Assembly (NCBI GenBank): GCA_010356995.1
Contig: ML996705.1
Location: 186,001 to 250,000, forward strand
Length of the DNA stretch: 64,000 nt
Source: Trichodelitschia bisporula
Lineage: Eukaryota > Ascomycota > Dothideomycetes > Phaeotrichales > Phaeotrichaceae
Direction: 5' to 3'
The translations under genes and the position numbers were made by a program. Shown in pieces: positions 1-11,435 of the stretch (positions are counted from its first letter, which is position 1; each line of letters starts with the position of its first letter). Below the pieces are notes generated by a model. The model was given only the letters and a program-made list of their open reading frames with translations, was not told the origin of the DNA and made no database searches.

Positions 1-2285
1 GCGCTTGCTGACGGTTATGTTCCCGTCTTCGGGCGGGACGACGGTGAGGCGCGCGGGGAAGCGCCCACTGCGGGCGCTGGGTGTGGGGGAGGGGGGGCGC
101 ATTGTGTCCCCGAGGCGGGCCGGGGTAGTGGGGCGCGAGGAAGAGGATTGCGGCCTGTCCGTGGGGAGCATGCTGCCGTTGTGGGCGCTGGTGCGGCGGG
201 GAAAGAAAGGCGTGATTGGGGATTTGGACACGGACATTGATTTCGCTTCGTGCACTTCGGCGGCGTGGAGTTCGTCGAGGAGGTCGTCGTCGTAGTCGGC
301 GTCGGCGTCGGCGTCGGAGTGCGAGTCGATTAGCTCGAGAGGGGCGACGAGCGCGGTGCGTTTTTCTTTTTCGTCGGGGTGGGATGGGGAGGGGTTTGCG
401 GGGGGCTCGATGATGCTGACGGAGGAGGAGTTGGGGAGGTCGAAGACGGTGATTGTGTCGCCGGTGGGGGTGCTGGTGGTGCTGTGGTTGGTGGCGGGGT
501 TGGTGGCGCTGGAGCCGTTGGTGATGGTCGTGAGGCTCTCGGCGGCGGTGGGTGATGCGCAATTTGCGTCCTTCGCGTTGGTGTCTTTTGTTGGCTCGCC
601 GTCCGCCGCGGCGCTGGGAGTCGTTTCCGTGCTCGCTTTGGGAACCGTTTCCGTGGCACCGTGGACGCCATTGACCTCCTCCTCCTCCACCCCATTAACA
701 GGCTCATGGATCTTGACCTCAACAACCGTACTCGGCGTCGCCGGATCAGCAATGCTCTCCTCATCAGTACTCGCCATATTATCAGGCATGCTAGCTTCAG
801 AAACAGAATGCGGGTGTGAAGCCGTTGTAATCTCTGCAATTCCGCCGTTGAAACCCACTTCCCCGTTTGCTCCCTTAAACCCGTTTGTCGCACCGTCAGT
901 CGCCTCACTCGCCACGCCCTCCCCGCGAAGGGACTTGGGTAGCGCCTCGGCAGACCCCTCCGTCTCCACTTTATCCTCATCATCATCCAACCCCACGCCC
1001 GAATCCGTATTATCGTCCGCCAGGCGCTCGGGCTCGGGGTCCGGGTCCACGATTTCTGGCACCGGGGTTACGGGCTTCTTCTTCGCCAGGGCTTCGCGCT
1101 GCTTGTACATTTCGCGGAACTTCATCAGGCGTGCTTTTTCGGGCGTCATGCCGGGCGACTTTGGCAGTGTTGCAGGCAGCGATTTGACGCTCTGCGAGGA
1201 CGAACCGGGGCGCGGACCGAAGGTGGGTGATTCGGGGATGGGTGGTGGGGGCGGGAAGTGCGAGCGGATGGTCATGCTGGAGTCGCGCGACTCGGGGCGC
1301 GAGGGAGATAACTTCGGGGGACGCGAGGCGCGCAGTCTCGCCGGCAAAGTAGCAACGGGACGCGATTCAGAATTATTCGATTGACCGGGACGCTCGATAG
1401 ATGGCCTAGGCCCAAGTTTGACTTTAGGCTTGTAGAAGTTGTAAAGGTCGCCGGTGCTGGGACGCGCGCTTTGCGAGGATATGCGGCGGGTGGAGTCGAA
1501 GTAGTAGTCGTTGGTGGTGTTGATGGAGGCGGCGTAGTCGGCGGAGAGGCCGGGGGCTAGGGTGGGGATGTTGCCGTTCATGACGGACATTTGCGAGGCG
1601 GAGGTCTTGGGGCGTGGCGCGACTAGTGCTTCCGGACTTGATGGTGTGGGTGTGGGGGGTGTTGGGGTGGTTTCGGACGGTTTGGAGGTTGACGTTGAGT
1701 CGTCCCGTTTGTGTATGGTTGCTGCTGGCGCTGCGGCCGCGGTTGTCGTCGCTACTTCCTCTGCGTCCTCGATGATGCCGTCCAAGGCCGGCTTCTTGCC
1801 CGAACTCGACGACGAGCGGCTCGAGTGCAGTTCAATGTGCGCCGTCAGCCCAGATTCGTTCAATTGGGCGGTGGCAGTTGGCTCAAAGACCGTTTCGTGG
1901 TTGGGAAAGCGAGCGACGACAGACGTCCAATGTACCTGAACACGAGCTGGGACAAGTTAGCTACGGAACATTCAAGAACTCGACGTAAGGAACGCAAGGG
2001 CAACCCACCCTGCATCAAGCGCGACGACCCCTCAAGCACCAACTTAACCAGCACCTTTCTCCTGCGAAAGTCGATCATTCCATACAGCGGATTGCGCTGG
2101 CTCATCTCAGCGTCGTAATACGCATCAGCCGCCTCGCGCATCTCGCCGAGCCCGCCGGTGCCATGGCCCAGCACCTCGACGCTGTCCCGCGAGTTGTACT
2201 TGAGCAGAAACCAGCCCGTGCGGCCGAGCTGCACCGTCTGCAGGGCGCTCTCCACCTCGGGCGAGTCGAGTCCGCTGAGCGACAT
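1..2285 (-). CDS. ADF-H (cofilin-like) domain protein with long disordered tail, 3' end outside window
   Basis: Starts at the ATG at 2285 and runs off the left edge, so the C-terminus is missing. Two exons are visible: 2285-2009 and 1946-1. The 62-nt intron 1947-2008 has GTGGGT and CCCAG borders and joins the frame as MQ/ARVQVHW. The first ~130 residues resemble the actin-depolymerising-factor homology fold of a fungal family that begins MSLxGLDxPEV and continues with WFLLKY, NPLYGxxxFRRRKV and EG(S/T)SRLxQAR. The remaining ~600 residues are rich in Ser, Thr, Pro, Glu and Asp and look disordered. By family knowledge ADF-H proteins bind actin; whether this one severs or only binds actin cannot be read here. 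The frame stays open to the window edge. Confidence is good for the family, low for any specific role. Confidence 0.7.
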
Positions 2286-3695
2286 TGCGAAGGGGGCGGA
2301 GGGGTGGGGTGTGGATGGCTAATTACATTCCTATAACGGCCCGCGGCTGTGGATGTCGGTGTCGGAGGTGAGGTGAGAAGGGATGGCAGGATTGTTGCGC
2401 GGGTTGCGACTTTTCGAGAGGGAGGGATGGCGAGGGGTCGGGGTCGGAGGTTGGAGACTAGGCGGCCAGGAGGTAGAAGCGTAGGACGATAAGGCAAGGA
2501 GAGATGGCCGATGAGGTTGTCTGGATGCGTGAACGCTGCGATGCTTCGGAGCACGCTCAATCGCAAGAAAAGAGAGGGCGGTTGCGATTAGGAGAAGAGA
2601 CGGGAAACGGAACGGAGATGGATGCCGACGCAGGGGCGGCGGGATGAGAAGAGACGACAAGAGAGAAGATTTGCGCTTGATGGAAGAAGAGAAGAAAAGA
2701 GATGCGCGACAGGAAATGGAGCGAGTGGTGAGATGTAGAATGTACAGAGTAGCATGTAGCGGAGCGAGAGGGAGTTGGTGTTCTTTCTGTTGTCGAGCGG
2801 CGTCCTGAAGAGAGTCAGGGCCACAAACCATCCGCCGTTCACACACTTCACACACTTCTCTCAGTTCGCTCGCGCTCTCGATCCTCGTTGGCTGAACCAG
2901 GGGCAAAGAATCCCAAGGACCGTCCCGCGCCACGACTCGCGGCCGAACAAGATCTTCCCGCCCCTTGGCCGGGCGCCTTCACGACGGAAAGAGTGAGCGC
3001 GCGATACGACAAGTGGCTTATTTTCCCCGGACTTCCGATTTCCTGACCGAAAGGGGAAATTCAAGATGTTGGGGAGAGATTGGAGAGATTGGAGAGATTG
3101 CGCACCAGGAAGAAGCTCCGATGGGAAAAACGACATCATGCTTTGGAATACCAGTTATCGGTCTATCATGCATATCTCCCCCAATTCCCTCGCCTTTTCT
3201 GCCCCTGCTTCTCTTCCCCTCTCCCCTCTCCCCTTCTCCCCACCTCCCCGGACCTGCATAGAACCCACATCTTAAGGCCTTAAATGCTACTAGCATGGAG
3301 AAGACTAGTCCCAGTATAGCCGTATAGCCGTATAGCCGTATAGCCATCTGGCTCATAACCTCCACGCACAAATCGCCTGCATCTCCCCCTCTCAGGGTAG
3401 CTTTCCGTAAAATAAACCAGACCAATCGCTAGCCATCACCCGTTGCACCTCCAGTCCGTTGTACGGGTATTCCCTCCGCATCCCCCTCCATCCCACGCGC
3501 CCACCAAACACCAAACGAACGCTCCCGGCTCGACCAACCGGCCACCAATCGCACCCGCTGCGCAAACCCGGCTCGCCACAACAGCCGGCGCGGGATCCGG
3601 CGGGTACCTACAGGACGCACGCCCTACAAAGCTTCACGACAAACCCCACCTCGCATCGCAACCCAGCGCGCCCTTCACCCCTCACCTCTCACACA
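2286..3695. other. Divergent intergenic region
   Basis: Spacer between the divergent ADF-H and OHCU decarboxylase genes, so it should hold both promoters. It contains purine-rich low-complexity DNA at 2580-2780, a 9-bp (gagagattg) triplet near 3073-3099, an 8-bp tandem repeat at 3314-3345 and a pyrimidine-rich run near 3200-3250. I see no convincing gene; open frames here look like composition artefacts. Confidence 0.6.
3314..3345. repeat. 8-bp tandem repeat, 4 copies
   Basis: Four exact copies of gtatagcc in the spacer upstream of the OHCU decarboxylase gene. This is a simple microsatellite; no function is evident. Confidence 0.9.
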
Positions 3696-4366
3696 ATGGC
3701 ACAACCCGCGCTCCCCGATATTTCCACTCTCCATACCCTTCCCACAGCCAACTTTGCCGCCATCCTAGACACCCTCTTCGAGCCCTCCGCCATACTGCGG
3801 GTCATCGCCCTGCCCCTCGCCAGACAGGAATGGGCCAGTTATGACGCCCTGATCGATGGCGTGGGCGAGCTACTCCTTGAGATGGCGCGGGATGGAGGGA
3901 TGGTTGATACGGAGAGGGTGGGTTGGATACTCGCTTCGCATCCGCGGCTCGGCGCGAAGAAAGTCGACAGCGCGCTGAGTCGCGCCGAGCAGGCGGCCAT
4001 GGAGCGGGCGTCGGGCAGCGAAGAGGAGGAGAGAAAGGCGGAGGCGGAGGAGCTGGCGAGGTTGAATGCTGAGTATGAGAAGGCTTTTCCGGGGCTGCGA
4101 TATGTGTGAGTTTCCTGTTAATGGTTTGTGAATTTGGGTGGGAGCTGAGATTGTAGGACCTGGGTTAATGGGCGGAGTCGGCCGGTTATCTTTGAGGATA
4201 TGAGAAGAAGGATTGAGAGGGGAGATCCTGAGGCGGAGAGGGTTGAGGGAGTGACGGTGCGTTTTGGTTTGGATGTGTGTTGCGTGGACTGACGGTTTAG
4301 GCTATGTGTGATATTGCAAAGGATAGAGTCAGGAAGATCCGGCTCCTGACTGCTCAGTTGGTGTGA
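3696..4366 (+). CDS. 2-oxo-4-hydroxy-4-carboxy-5-ureidoimidazoline (OHCU) decarboxylase family protein
   Basis: Three exons: 3696-4105, 4157-4256 and 4301-4366, with introns of 51 and 44 nt (GTGAGT...TTGTAG; GTGCGT...GTTTAG). Together they give 191 residues. The start is the ATG after a pyrimidine/ACACA-rich leader; the frame is open further upstream but has no better ATG. The OHCU decarboxylase fold is recognised by the N-terminal helix pattern (LPDISTLHTLP, AAILDTLFEPS), the WILASHPRLGAKK segment, the charged EEERKAEAEELARLNAEY stretch and the C-terminal YVTWVNGRSRPVIFEDM, which completes only after splicing. In bacteria and animals this enzyme acts after urate oxidase and HIU hydrolase and releases CO2 to give S-allantoin. 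Fungal members of this length are single-domain. No other purine-degradation gene is nearby. Confidence 0.85.
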
Positions 4367-5495
4367 CCGGATTCTGGAGCGCCGATTTTCCGACATGACG
4401 ATGGCTTTGATGGCGACATTATAAAGCGAGCTGGACTGTCCTTGTACAGAGGTACTGAGCCTGGGAGGGGATGAATACGACCAGTAGTGTCGCCTCTATC
4501 CTAGCATCGAGTTGGACAGCAGTGACATGTGAGTTGACACCTCCGTCTTGTTCAGGGCGCGTCTTTTTTTGTTGTTGCTGGCCAGCTATGATGGTCAAGA
4601 CCATCTCAGATGTCGAAGATGTTCGCCATTTCAGGGCTTTACGACAAGCTGCATCATGAACCCACGCTTCGGAGAGATATACTTTTCTTCCATCCAAGCA
4701 AATTGGGACCGGCATCTTCATCTCTTGAGTATCCAGACACCATATATCGTCAATATCAGCTTCATGCGAATCCTCTCCATCTTCATCAGGTTCGCGAGTG
4801 CCTTCAGCCCTAAGTGAGTCTACAGTTCGTCGGAAGCCAATTGAAAGGGTTCCTCCTCTATCTCAACCCCGATGGTAATGGAATCATAGAATTGACAAGC
4901 TCAATGGTCACGGCGTGAAGTGCAAGATTGTGCAAAAGACGAGGAAAAGAGAGAGGGGTGAAGTTCCACTCAGATACATGCTGTTGTCCTTGCGTTCTTT
5001 TTCTCCCATCGTGCGTACCTTCCATCGTAGCAATGCGCCTTCCCAAAGATAATCCACAATTGGACAAAGGTACGGCCATCGCCAGCTCGTTGAGACGAAG
5101 CGACCCTCCCGTTCCAAGCTCGTCATTCCGGCCCTCACCTCGTTCTTCCCAATGAAGTCGAAATGAATATCCTCTCGCCGCAAGCTTCTCGTCCCAAAAG
5201 CATCAAGCTGGACCTCAGCCTCATATCAAGCATGTCGAAGACTCGATTCATCGCAAGCTATCAAAACACGTCTCCCAATGCCTCATCAATCCGTACAAGT
5301 ACCAATCCCACCCAAATGCCGACCCAGATCGCCCCACCCAACACCAATTCCCATGTGCCCTAACGCCCCACCCCGCAGCCCCGCCATCAACCACCGTGCG
5401 TAGTAGTCTCCGATCGCATCCGCCGCCCCGTCCGCCGCGCTTCCATCCGTGTTCCAGCCATGAACCTCACGCGTCATCATCCCCCTGACCTCACC
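4367..5495. other. Intergenic region between convergent genes
   Basis: Spacer between the 3' ends of the OHCU decarboxylase and Sec2-domain genes. It holds an open minus-strand frame (5286-5480) in register with the Sec2-domain frame after its stop codon, reported as a finding. I see no other credible gene. Confidence 0.5.
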
Positions 5496-6202
5496 CTACC
5501 CCCGTTCCAACACCCCCCTCACCCTCTCAATCCTCCTCACCGCCCCCTCCAACCTCTCCAAACGCGCCCTCTTCTCCCCATCCCTCCTCTCCAGCACCTC
5601 AACCCGTTCCTCAAGTCTCGCCCTCGCCCTCCTCTCCGCCGCCACCATCTCATTCGCCTGCTGAAACAGCGCCGCGCTCAAATCCTCCATCTCCCCACTC
5701 ATAGCACTCAACTTCCCCTCCGCCGCAGCCCGCAACCCCCTCTCCCTCGCCAGCAAACTTTGTAAATCGCCAACCTCGGATAGGCCCGAGTCCGTCCGAG
5801 CGAGAGGCGGCGGGTACCCGGGCGTCGGCGGCGTCGGCGGCGCCACGCCTGTTGTCCGAGGGGGCGAGCTTCCCGGCGACCCTGCCGTCTTGCGCGCCAT
5901 CAGGAGGGAGGAAATGCGTGCTGCGGCTGAGGGTGCGGGGCGCGGAGATGAGGATTTGAGCCGCCGCAGCTCGTCTTCGTAGTCGGCGAGTTTGTCGACT
6001 TGGGCGGTTAGCGGGAATTGGAGACGAGGGCGGGGGGCTTACCGGCGCTGGTGGCCTTTTCGGTGAGGAGCCGCACTTGTGCTTCGAGTTCGGCGATGCG
6101 CGCGATGGGCGCGGCGCAGTGCGGGCAGGTCGGCGCTTGTTCTTGGGAGGAAGGGGGGGGGGTGGGGGCGGGCGGCGCGAGGGCGAGGGACCCGGCGGAC
6201 AT
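5496..6202 (-). CDS. Sec2-type Rab guanine-nucleotide exchange factor domain protein
   Basis: Two exons: 6202-6043 and 5998-5496. The 44-nt intron 5999-6042 has a GTAAGC donor, a CTAAC branch and an AAG acceptor, and splicing restores VDKLADYEDELRRLK. The product is 220 residues. Order: a Pro-rich leader with CPHC, a first heptad segment (IAELEAQVRLLTEKATSA / VDKLADYEDELRRLK), a Ser/Pro/Thr-rich linker, then a long coiled coil with EDLSAALFQQANEMVAAERR and KRARLERLEGAVRRIERVR. The FxQANEMVAxERR core is the signature of Sec2/Rabin8 exchange factors, which load GTP on Sec4/Rab8-type GTPases for exocytosis. The protein is much shorter than yeast Sec2 and consists almost only of the coiled-coil domain, as I recall for filamentous fungi. 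ATG 6202 was chosen because upstream frame is compositionally odd. An in-frame continuation follows the TAG (see findings). Confidence 0.8.
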
Positions 6203-9021
6203 GGTCAGGACATGTGATTGTTGTGCTGCGATACTGTGAAGCGGTAGACGGGCGGTGATAGTGTTCAAGCGGGATCGAGGGTGTCGTAGGGGATCACGGA
6301 GAAAATGCGGCGGCTGGTGCAGGGGCGCGGGCGCGGCGCGCCAAGGGTGAGGCTCGTAGGGCGGACCGGAGGGGGTATTTTCCGGTTCCTGTTGAAGCGA
6401 CGCGGGCGAGGCGCGGGGGGGGAAGTTATTGCTGCCAGGCCGGGGCGTCTTTGGGGATGCGGTGGGCTGCAATATTTTGGATGGCTCCCTTGGTGGGTGG
6501 GGTGGGGATTGCAACCGGGTGGTTTTGCATCGAACGAGGAGCTTGAAGAACAGCTCGGCGGCCGTCGGTTTTCTCGCCGCCCGATTCCTCGTCGCGAACG
6601 CAAAAAATGTGAGAAAAGATGGTACCAACTTCCATCAGTGCAATTGATTATGGCGTGTCAATGCCCGCGCACCGAGAAACTCAGCCGCCGACCAGCGCAC
6701 CGCAGACGTGATCATTGCGACAGCCTTACCCCACGCGGAGCCTTGACCATCAAACATCGTAATGGGCCCAAGTACTGGACCGTCACTCGCTCTCGACTTT
6801 GCCGTCAGACTGGCGTCGCTTTGCTCGAGCGGGCGAGGCTGCTGGATCATGATTACAGGTCTGCGCGTGGGAAGGCGATCTGGACTTCTGCGGCTGCATC
6901 ATTGTGAAGAGGGCGGGCGGTTCGAGTGACGGAGAAGAGTGGCATGAGGATGATAGGGAATGCGATCACGGCGTTATGGGCTTTGGTATATATGTGGTTT
7001 CTCCGCTGCTTAACCTCTTCCTCGCACAGTCCTTCCTCACTCATCTCGCTGGCTCTCTGAGAGTTCACCGCGGCGAGAATCGGCCTTCTTACCTCGATCG
7101 TCTATTTCTCGCTCATCCATTTGCAACCCCACCTTCGCCAGGCATAGGATCGACGGCCTTGGAAGCTTGTTCTTAGCCCCCTTGGTCGGCCAAGCAACCA
7201 GGGCTCTGGCGCCAGAGCTTCTGCAGCTGCGGAATGGCCTGAGTCTCGCGCACCTGGGCAGAGGGCCTTCCGGCGAGGCCGCAGCGGGTACCAGTATCGC
7301 CGATCTGGTCTCAGCTGACACCATTGACGCCTAGCCAGAGCCTACCGTACGGTACGCAAGTGCGGAGACAGCGGACGAGTGTCATTCGCGGCCCCAGGGC
7401 TAGGCAGCACAGAGGCTCGCAGCGTCGGCGTCGCTTGATACGGACGTTGAGTGACCGCTGAGATGGCAGCAGATGCGGTACGTCAAAGCCTGGCTTCTGC
7501 GGCACTGACGTCGTGGTTCATTCGGAGCTGTGGTGAGTTGCTGTGCATTGAGTGGCGCCTTAACTTCTAGGTCTGCGAACTGCGGAGTTGAACCGCGGAG
7601 TTGGATCCGACTTCACACACCCGTGGAATCAACTCCGACTTCACACACCCATGGAATTAACTCCGACTTCACACACCCATGGAATTAACTCCGACTTCAC
7701 GACATGTCGGATTCAACTTCGAGATCGATAAGGCGAGATGGACCTCGCCTTGAGTGGGGAGAGCTTGCCCGAGATGCGTGAGGTCTGGAGGGAGCTTCGA
7801 TGGAGCTTGCGCAAGAGTGTACGTCCTCCAGTGGCCTTCGGCCAGTCCTCAAGGCGCGTGCACCGACGAAGAGGATTCCGACCCGCTGCTGGATTCTGGG
7901 AAGCTAACGCTCTCGACCAGCTACAATACCGTATACTGGGAAGCTAACACCCATAACCAGCGAACAGAAATTGATCAGGCCGCTTTCCACTTCCACATGC
8001 TGCAGCATTTTGTTGGAAGATGCTTGCCTGCTTGTACCGGTACCGTAAACCGCCATCGGGCGAATCGGCAACAAGCGTAGCCCGACTGCGGGAAGGGAAG
8101 CGGGGCAAGCTAACTAATTTAGTGGGGAAGCCAGCCGCTAACTGCGATCGGATCCATCGATTGATGTTGCGTTTCATGGCCGGAAGAGGTCGGCTGCATC
8201 TCGCCACCCGGGAATTGCTGGCGGGTTGAGCAGCACTTTGTTTCCCATTTTCCATTACGATCCTGAGTTCTCGTACGGTATGTGCATTCGGCAAGTTTTA
8301 ACGCGCATTACGGTACATGTGAAGTGTTGACCTCCTACGTCCGTAGAAAGGCGGGGAGCTGGGGGTGTTTGTGTGGTTTTGAAAGTCTGAGGTCATATCG
8401 TAGAAGACGCTAGAATGGCTACCGTAGTCAGATCGGAGGCTTACCAAAACATGAGATTGTGAAAATGCCATGTTTTTTTAGATGGGCATTTCCTCCCCGC
8501 TCCCGTCCCCATCTCGCCACCCCATTCGCGTCCGCTTGCTCACCTTTCCACTAACTTTTAGCAACTCCGCACTTATCGCAACTCTTGTCAATTAGGCACC
8601 GATATCGTCCAGAGCCCCATCACCGGTCCCAAACGGCTTTTCGGTTCGCCGTGTATTGGTTTTCATGCCTCCCCCCCAAAATAACAGGGTTGAGGCGGGG
8701 TTATCTGGCGTGGGAAGAGTCAGCGTCCCGCCCCGCCATCCAAGTAGTGGTCGAGGTCCCCATAGTCGCAAGGTCGGCAAACGGATCACCTGTCCACGAA
8801 GAACCGTTCTCCCTCTCCAAACTCTTTCCATTAGTAGTTGAGAGGACGCGTTGCCATCGGACTTTGCATTCTTCTTATTGTCCGACAGCCAGGAGTTCTC
8901 GCATACAAAAAGAGAATTCATGCCGTAGCTGGTAGTGCATTTTCTCATTCGACATCATCCACCCTCAACACCATCTCCTCACCTTCCAGTGGTAGACACC
9001 ATTCTAGCTTGCTATACAACC
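6203..9021. other. Long intergenic region
   Basis: About 2.8 kb between the divergent Sec2-domain and bZIP genes. It contains a 28-bp tandem repeat at about 7600-7712. The stretch before 9022 is likely promoter and leader of the bZIP gene (pyrimidine-rich, ACCATCTCC-type leader, starts near CAACCATGCC). The many short frames show no recognisable domain, so I call no gene. Confidence 0.5.
7600..7712. repeat. 28-bp tandem repeat, about 3.7 copies
   Basis: The unit contains ccgacttcacacaccc followed by (g/a)tggaat(c/t)aact. The first copy starts near 7606, and a diverged last copy ends in cgacatgtcgga. Copies differ by only one or two bases, so the array is young or homogenised. A looser gcggagttg / cgcggagttg duplication lies just upstream. 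It is noncoding by position. Confidence 0.85.
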
Positions 9022-11435
9022 ATGCCTGATTCTCCTCCCGAGCCCGTCAGCTCAGACTTCTTGGAGTCGAACGGGCTGTTCGAAGACGGCGAGGACGATC
9101 AGGAGTTTCACGATGCGCTGCCGGAGAGCTTCTTCACCCAGTCATCGCCCTCGGCGGACAACGCCAACTTTGCTCTGAATTCCATAGTCAATTCCATGGA
9201 ACAGGTAAGGTTACTTCCATTGCACTTTGCCAGCTGACTTACCATTTGCAGTCCGAGATGGATATCGGCCCCACACCGGACGACATCTTCGGGCCGGACG
9301 ACTCCCTCCCACCACATTCTGGTTGGAACTCATCGGGCCACCTCCACATGGCGACTAATGGCTTGCCACCTTTCCCCCGCTCTACCGCGGCCCCCCCTCC
9401 GCAAGTTCTATCGCTCGCAGGCTATAACATTACTGCGGTGACTGGCAACATCAATCCACGCTCTCTGAACAGCTCCGACTTCTTGCGGCCCTCTCCCCCC
9501 AGCCAGGCAACCAACGACGAGAAGCCGACCCGCGGCCAGGCAAAAACCGCGACCAAGACAAAACGCACAAAACGCAAGGCGTCCATCAACGATGACGAAG
9601 AGAAGCGGAATACCTTCCTCCAGCGCAACCGGGAGGCTGCCACGCGGTGCCGCATCAAGAAACGTGAGCGCCACCAGCAAATTGAAGAAAAGTCCCGCAT
9701 GCAGGAACAGGAACGGATGATGCTAAAAGCCATGGCAGCGCAGCTCCGCAGCGAGGTCTTGGAGCTCAAGGGGCACTGCCTGCAGCATGTCAATTGTCAG
9801 TGCGAGGCTATTCGCGAATACATGCGGGGTCAAGTGCCCAAGATGGTTCCGTCGGGAATGGGATCTTCGGGTATGCCGTTTGTTGGACGCGCGGTTCTGG
9901 ACTACAACAACGGTGGATATACACCTCAGATGGGCCAGCCGCAGCTCAACACGCAACCTAACGACCACCGCATGCCCACCCAACCCCCACCGCCATCGCC
10001 CAACACCCCCCAGGTACCAACCTATCAGCTCCGAAACCAGCAACAGCAAACCCCCGCCACCCCCATGGCTACATACCCAGCAAGCAATAGAAATCCGGCC
10101 CAGCCAAACACGCGCCAATCCTCGGATCTCATCCATACGTCCTATCCCCTGTACTCCAACGTCGTCAACATGCCCCACCTCCAAGGCTACGCCACGACAA
10201 CCAGCTCCGCACCCGCGGCGAACATGTACCCCCTCGCACCGCCCATCCCCAGCCCCCAGCCCGTCCTCGCGACTACGGGCTACGTCGCCGCTGGGCCTTG
10301 GCACCGAACTGCGCCGCCCGCACGCCCCGTGTACGCGTCGCCCTCGCCGATGTACGGGACCACCTCACCTGTCCACCCCTCCGCAACTATGTACACGGCC
10401 GCTTCGCCTGTGTATGCCGCCGCATCGCCTGCCCGCCCGTCCGCCTCTGTCTTCCCGGCGACGTCGCCTATGTACGGAACTTCCTCCTCGCCCATGCCTC
10501 CATACGCCACGCTCTTCACATCCGCGCCCCCAACCACTCTCTGCTCCACCGCTCCGCCCTTGCAACCTTCCCCTGCATTCGCGCCACCCGCCCGCTCGTC
10601 CGCCACGCCCGAGCGTCCCCATCCCGCACCCAAGCTTGGCCGTCCGCCGCTCACGGCTGAGGAGCGGGCTGCTAAGTCGCGGCGGTTGAACAACGGGGGT
10701 AAGAGTGCTGCGGGTGCGGATAGGTCTGCCCAGTCGTCGTCTTCTGGTGACAAAGCGGAGGAGAAGAGTTCCCCTGCACAGCAGCCGGTGCGCGGGACTC
10801 GGAAGCACAAGAACCGAATGAACTTGACGGTCGAGACGGGAGTGGGGGATGCCGTGAAGAAGAACACCCAGCAGGGCCAGAGCCACGGTCAACAACAACC
10901 CCAGCCCTCCCCCATCCAACAGCCCTTCTTCTCGCCCACTCCCTCCCCCCCCGGTTTCAACCTCTTCGCCCCAATGACCTACACCCAAACCCCCTCTCCG
11001 CCAGATTCTGTCCTCAGCCAAGCCAGCCACTCCAGCCAAGGTCAGACGAGCCACTCGAGCGCCACAACGCATACGGCCGTTTCGCAGCATTCGGGGCAGG
11101 TGCCGTCTTCGCCGACTCAGTTTACGTTTTCCCCACCGGGGGGCCTGGCGCAATGGCCGATGGATGGCCGGTCGGCGAGGTTTGGGCTGCACCGTGGGGA
11201 GGAGATGGTGTTCCCTGGGGGTGAGACATACCGGATGACGCACGAGCCGCCCACGCCGCGGATGGCTCAGGTACGGACGCCGAGTATGGCACAGGCTCAG
11301 ATGGCACAGCCGCAGATGGCCCAGAACCGGACGTACACCCAGCAGACCCAGGCCCCGGTGCAGGTGAACGCGCAAGTGTCGCCTCGTCAGCTGCGGGGGC
11401 ACCAGGGCGCGGGGATGACGTTCTCTTCCGCGTAG
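9022..11435 (+). CDS. ATF/CREB-like bZIP transcription factor
   Basis: Two exons: 9022-9204 and 9252-11435, with a 47-nt intron (GTAAGG...TTTGCAG), give 788 residues. The bZIP lies at about residues 179-245: KRNTFLQRNREAATRCRIKK is the basic region (N-x7-C/R register: NREAATRC), followed by a leucine/methionine heptad run and a C-terminal HCLQHVNCQC that resembles the HxxC tail of fungal Atf1-like factors. The N-terminus is acidic (EDGEDDQEF); the rest is Pro/Gln/Ser-rich and disordered, typical of transactivation regions. Around 10320-10500 a degenerate (M/V)Y(G/A)xxSP repeat occurs about six times, and the C-terminal part has MAQ repeats. By family it should act in the nucleus as a dimer on CRE-like sites, often in stress or developmental responses. 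The exact orthologue (AtfA, AtfB, Atf21) is not resolved. Confidence 0.85.

Noticed and set aside
330-1384. Long plus-strand frame of 342 codons at the left edge
   Set aside because: Antisense to the disordered tail of the ADF-H gene; Val/Ser/Gly-rich shadow composition.
10365-11402. 345-codon minus-strand frame antisense to the bZIP gene
   Set aside because: Arg/His/Leu-rich composition with no domain; explained by GC-rich codons of the bZIP exon on the other strand.
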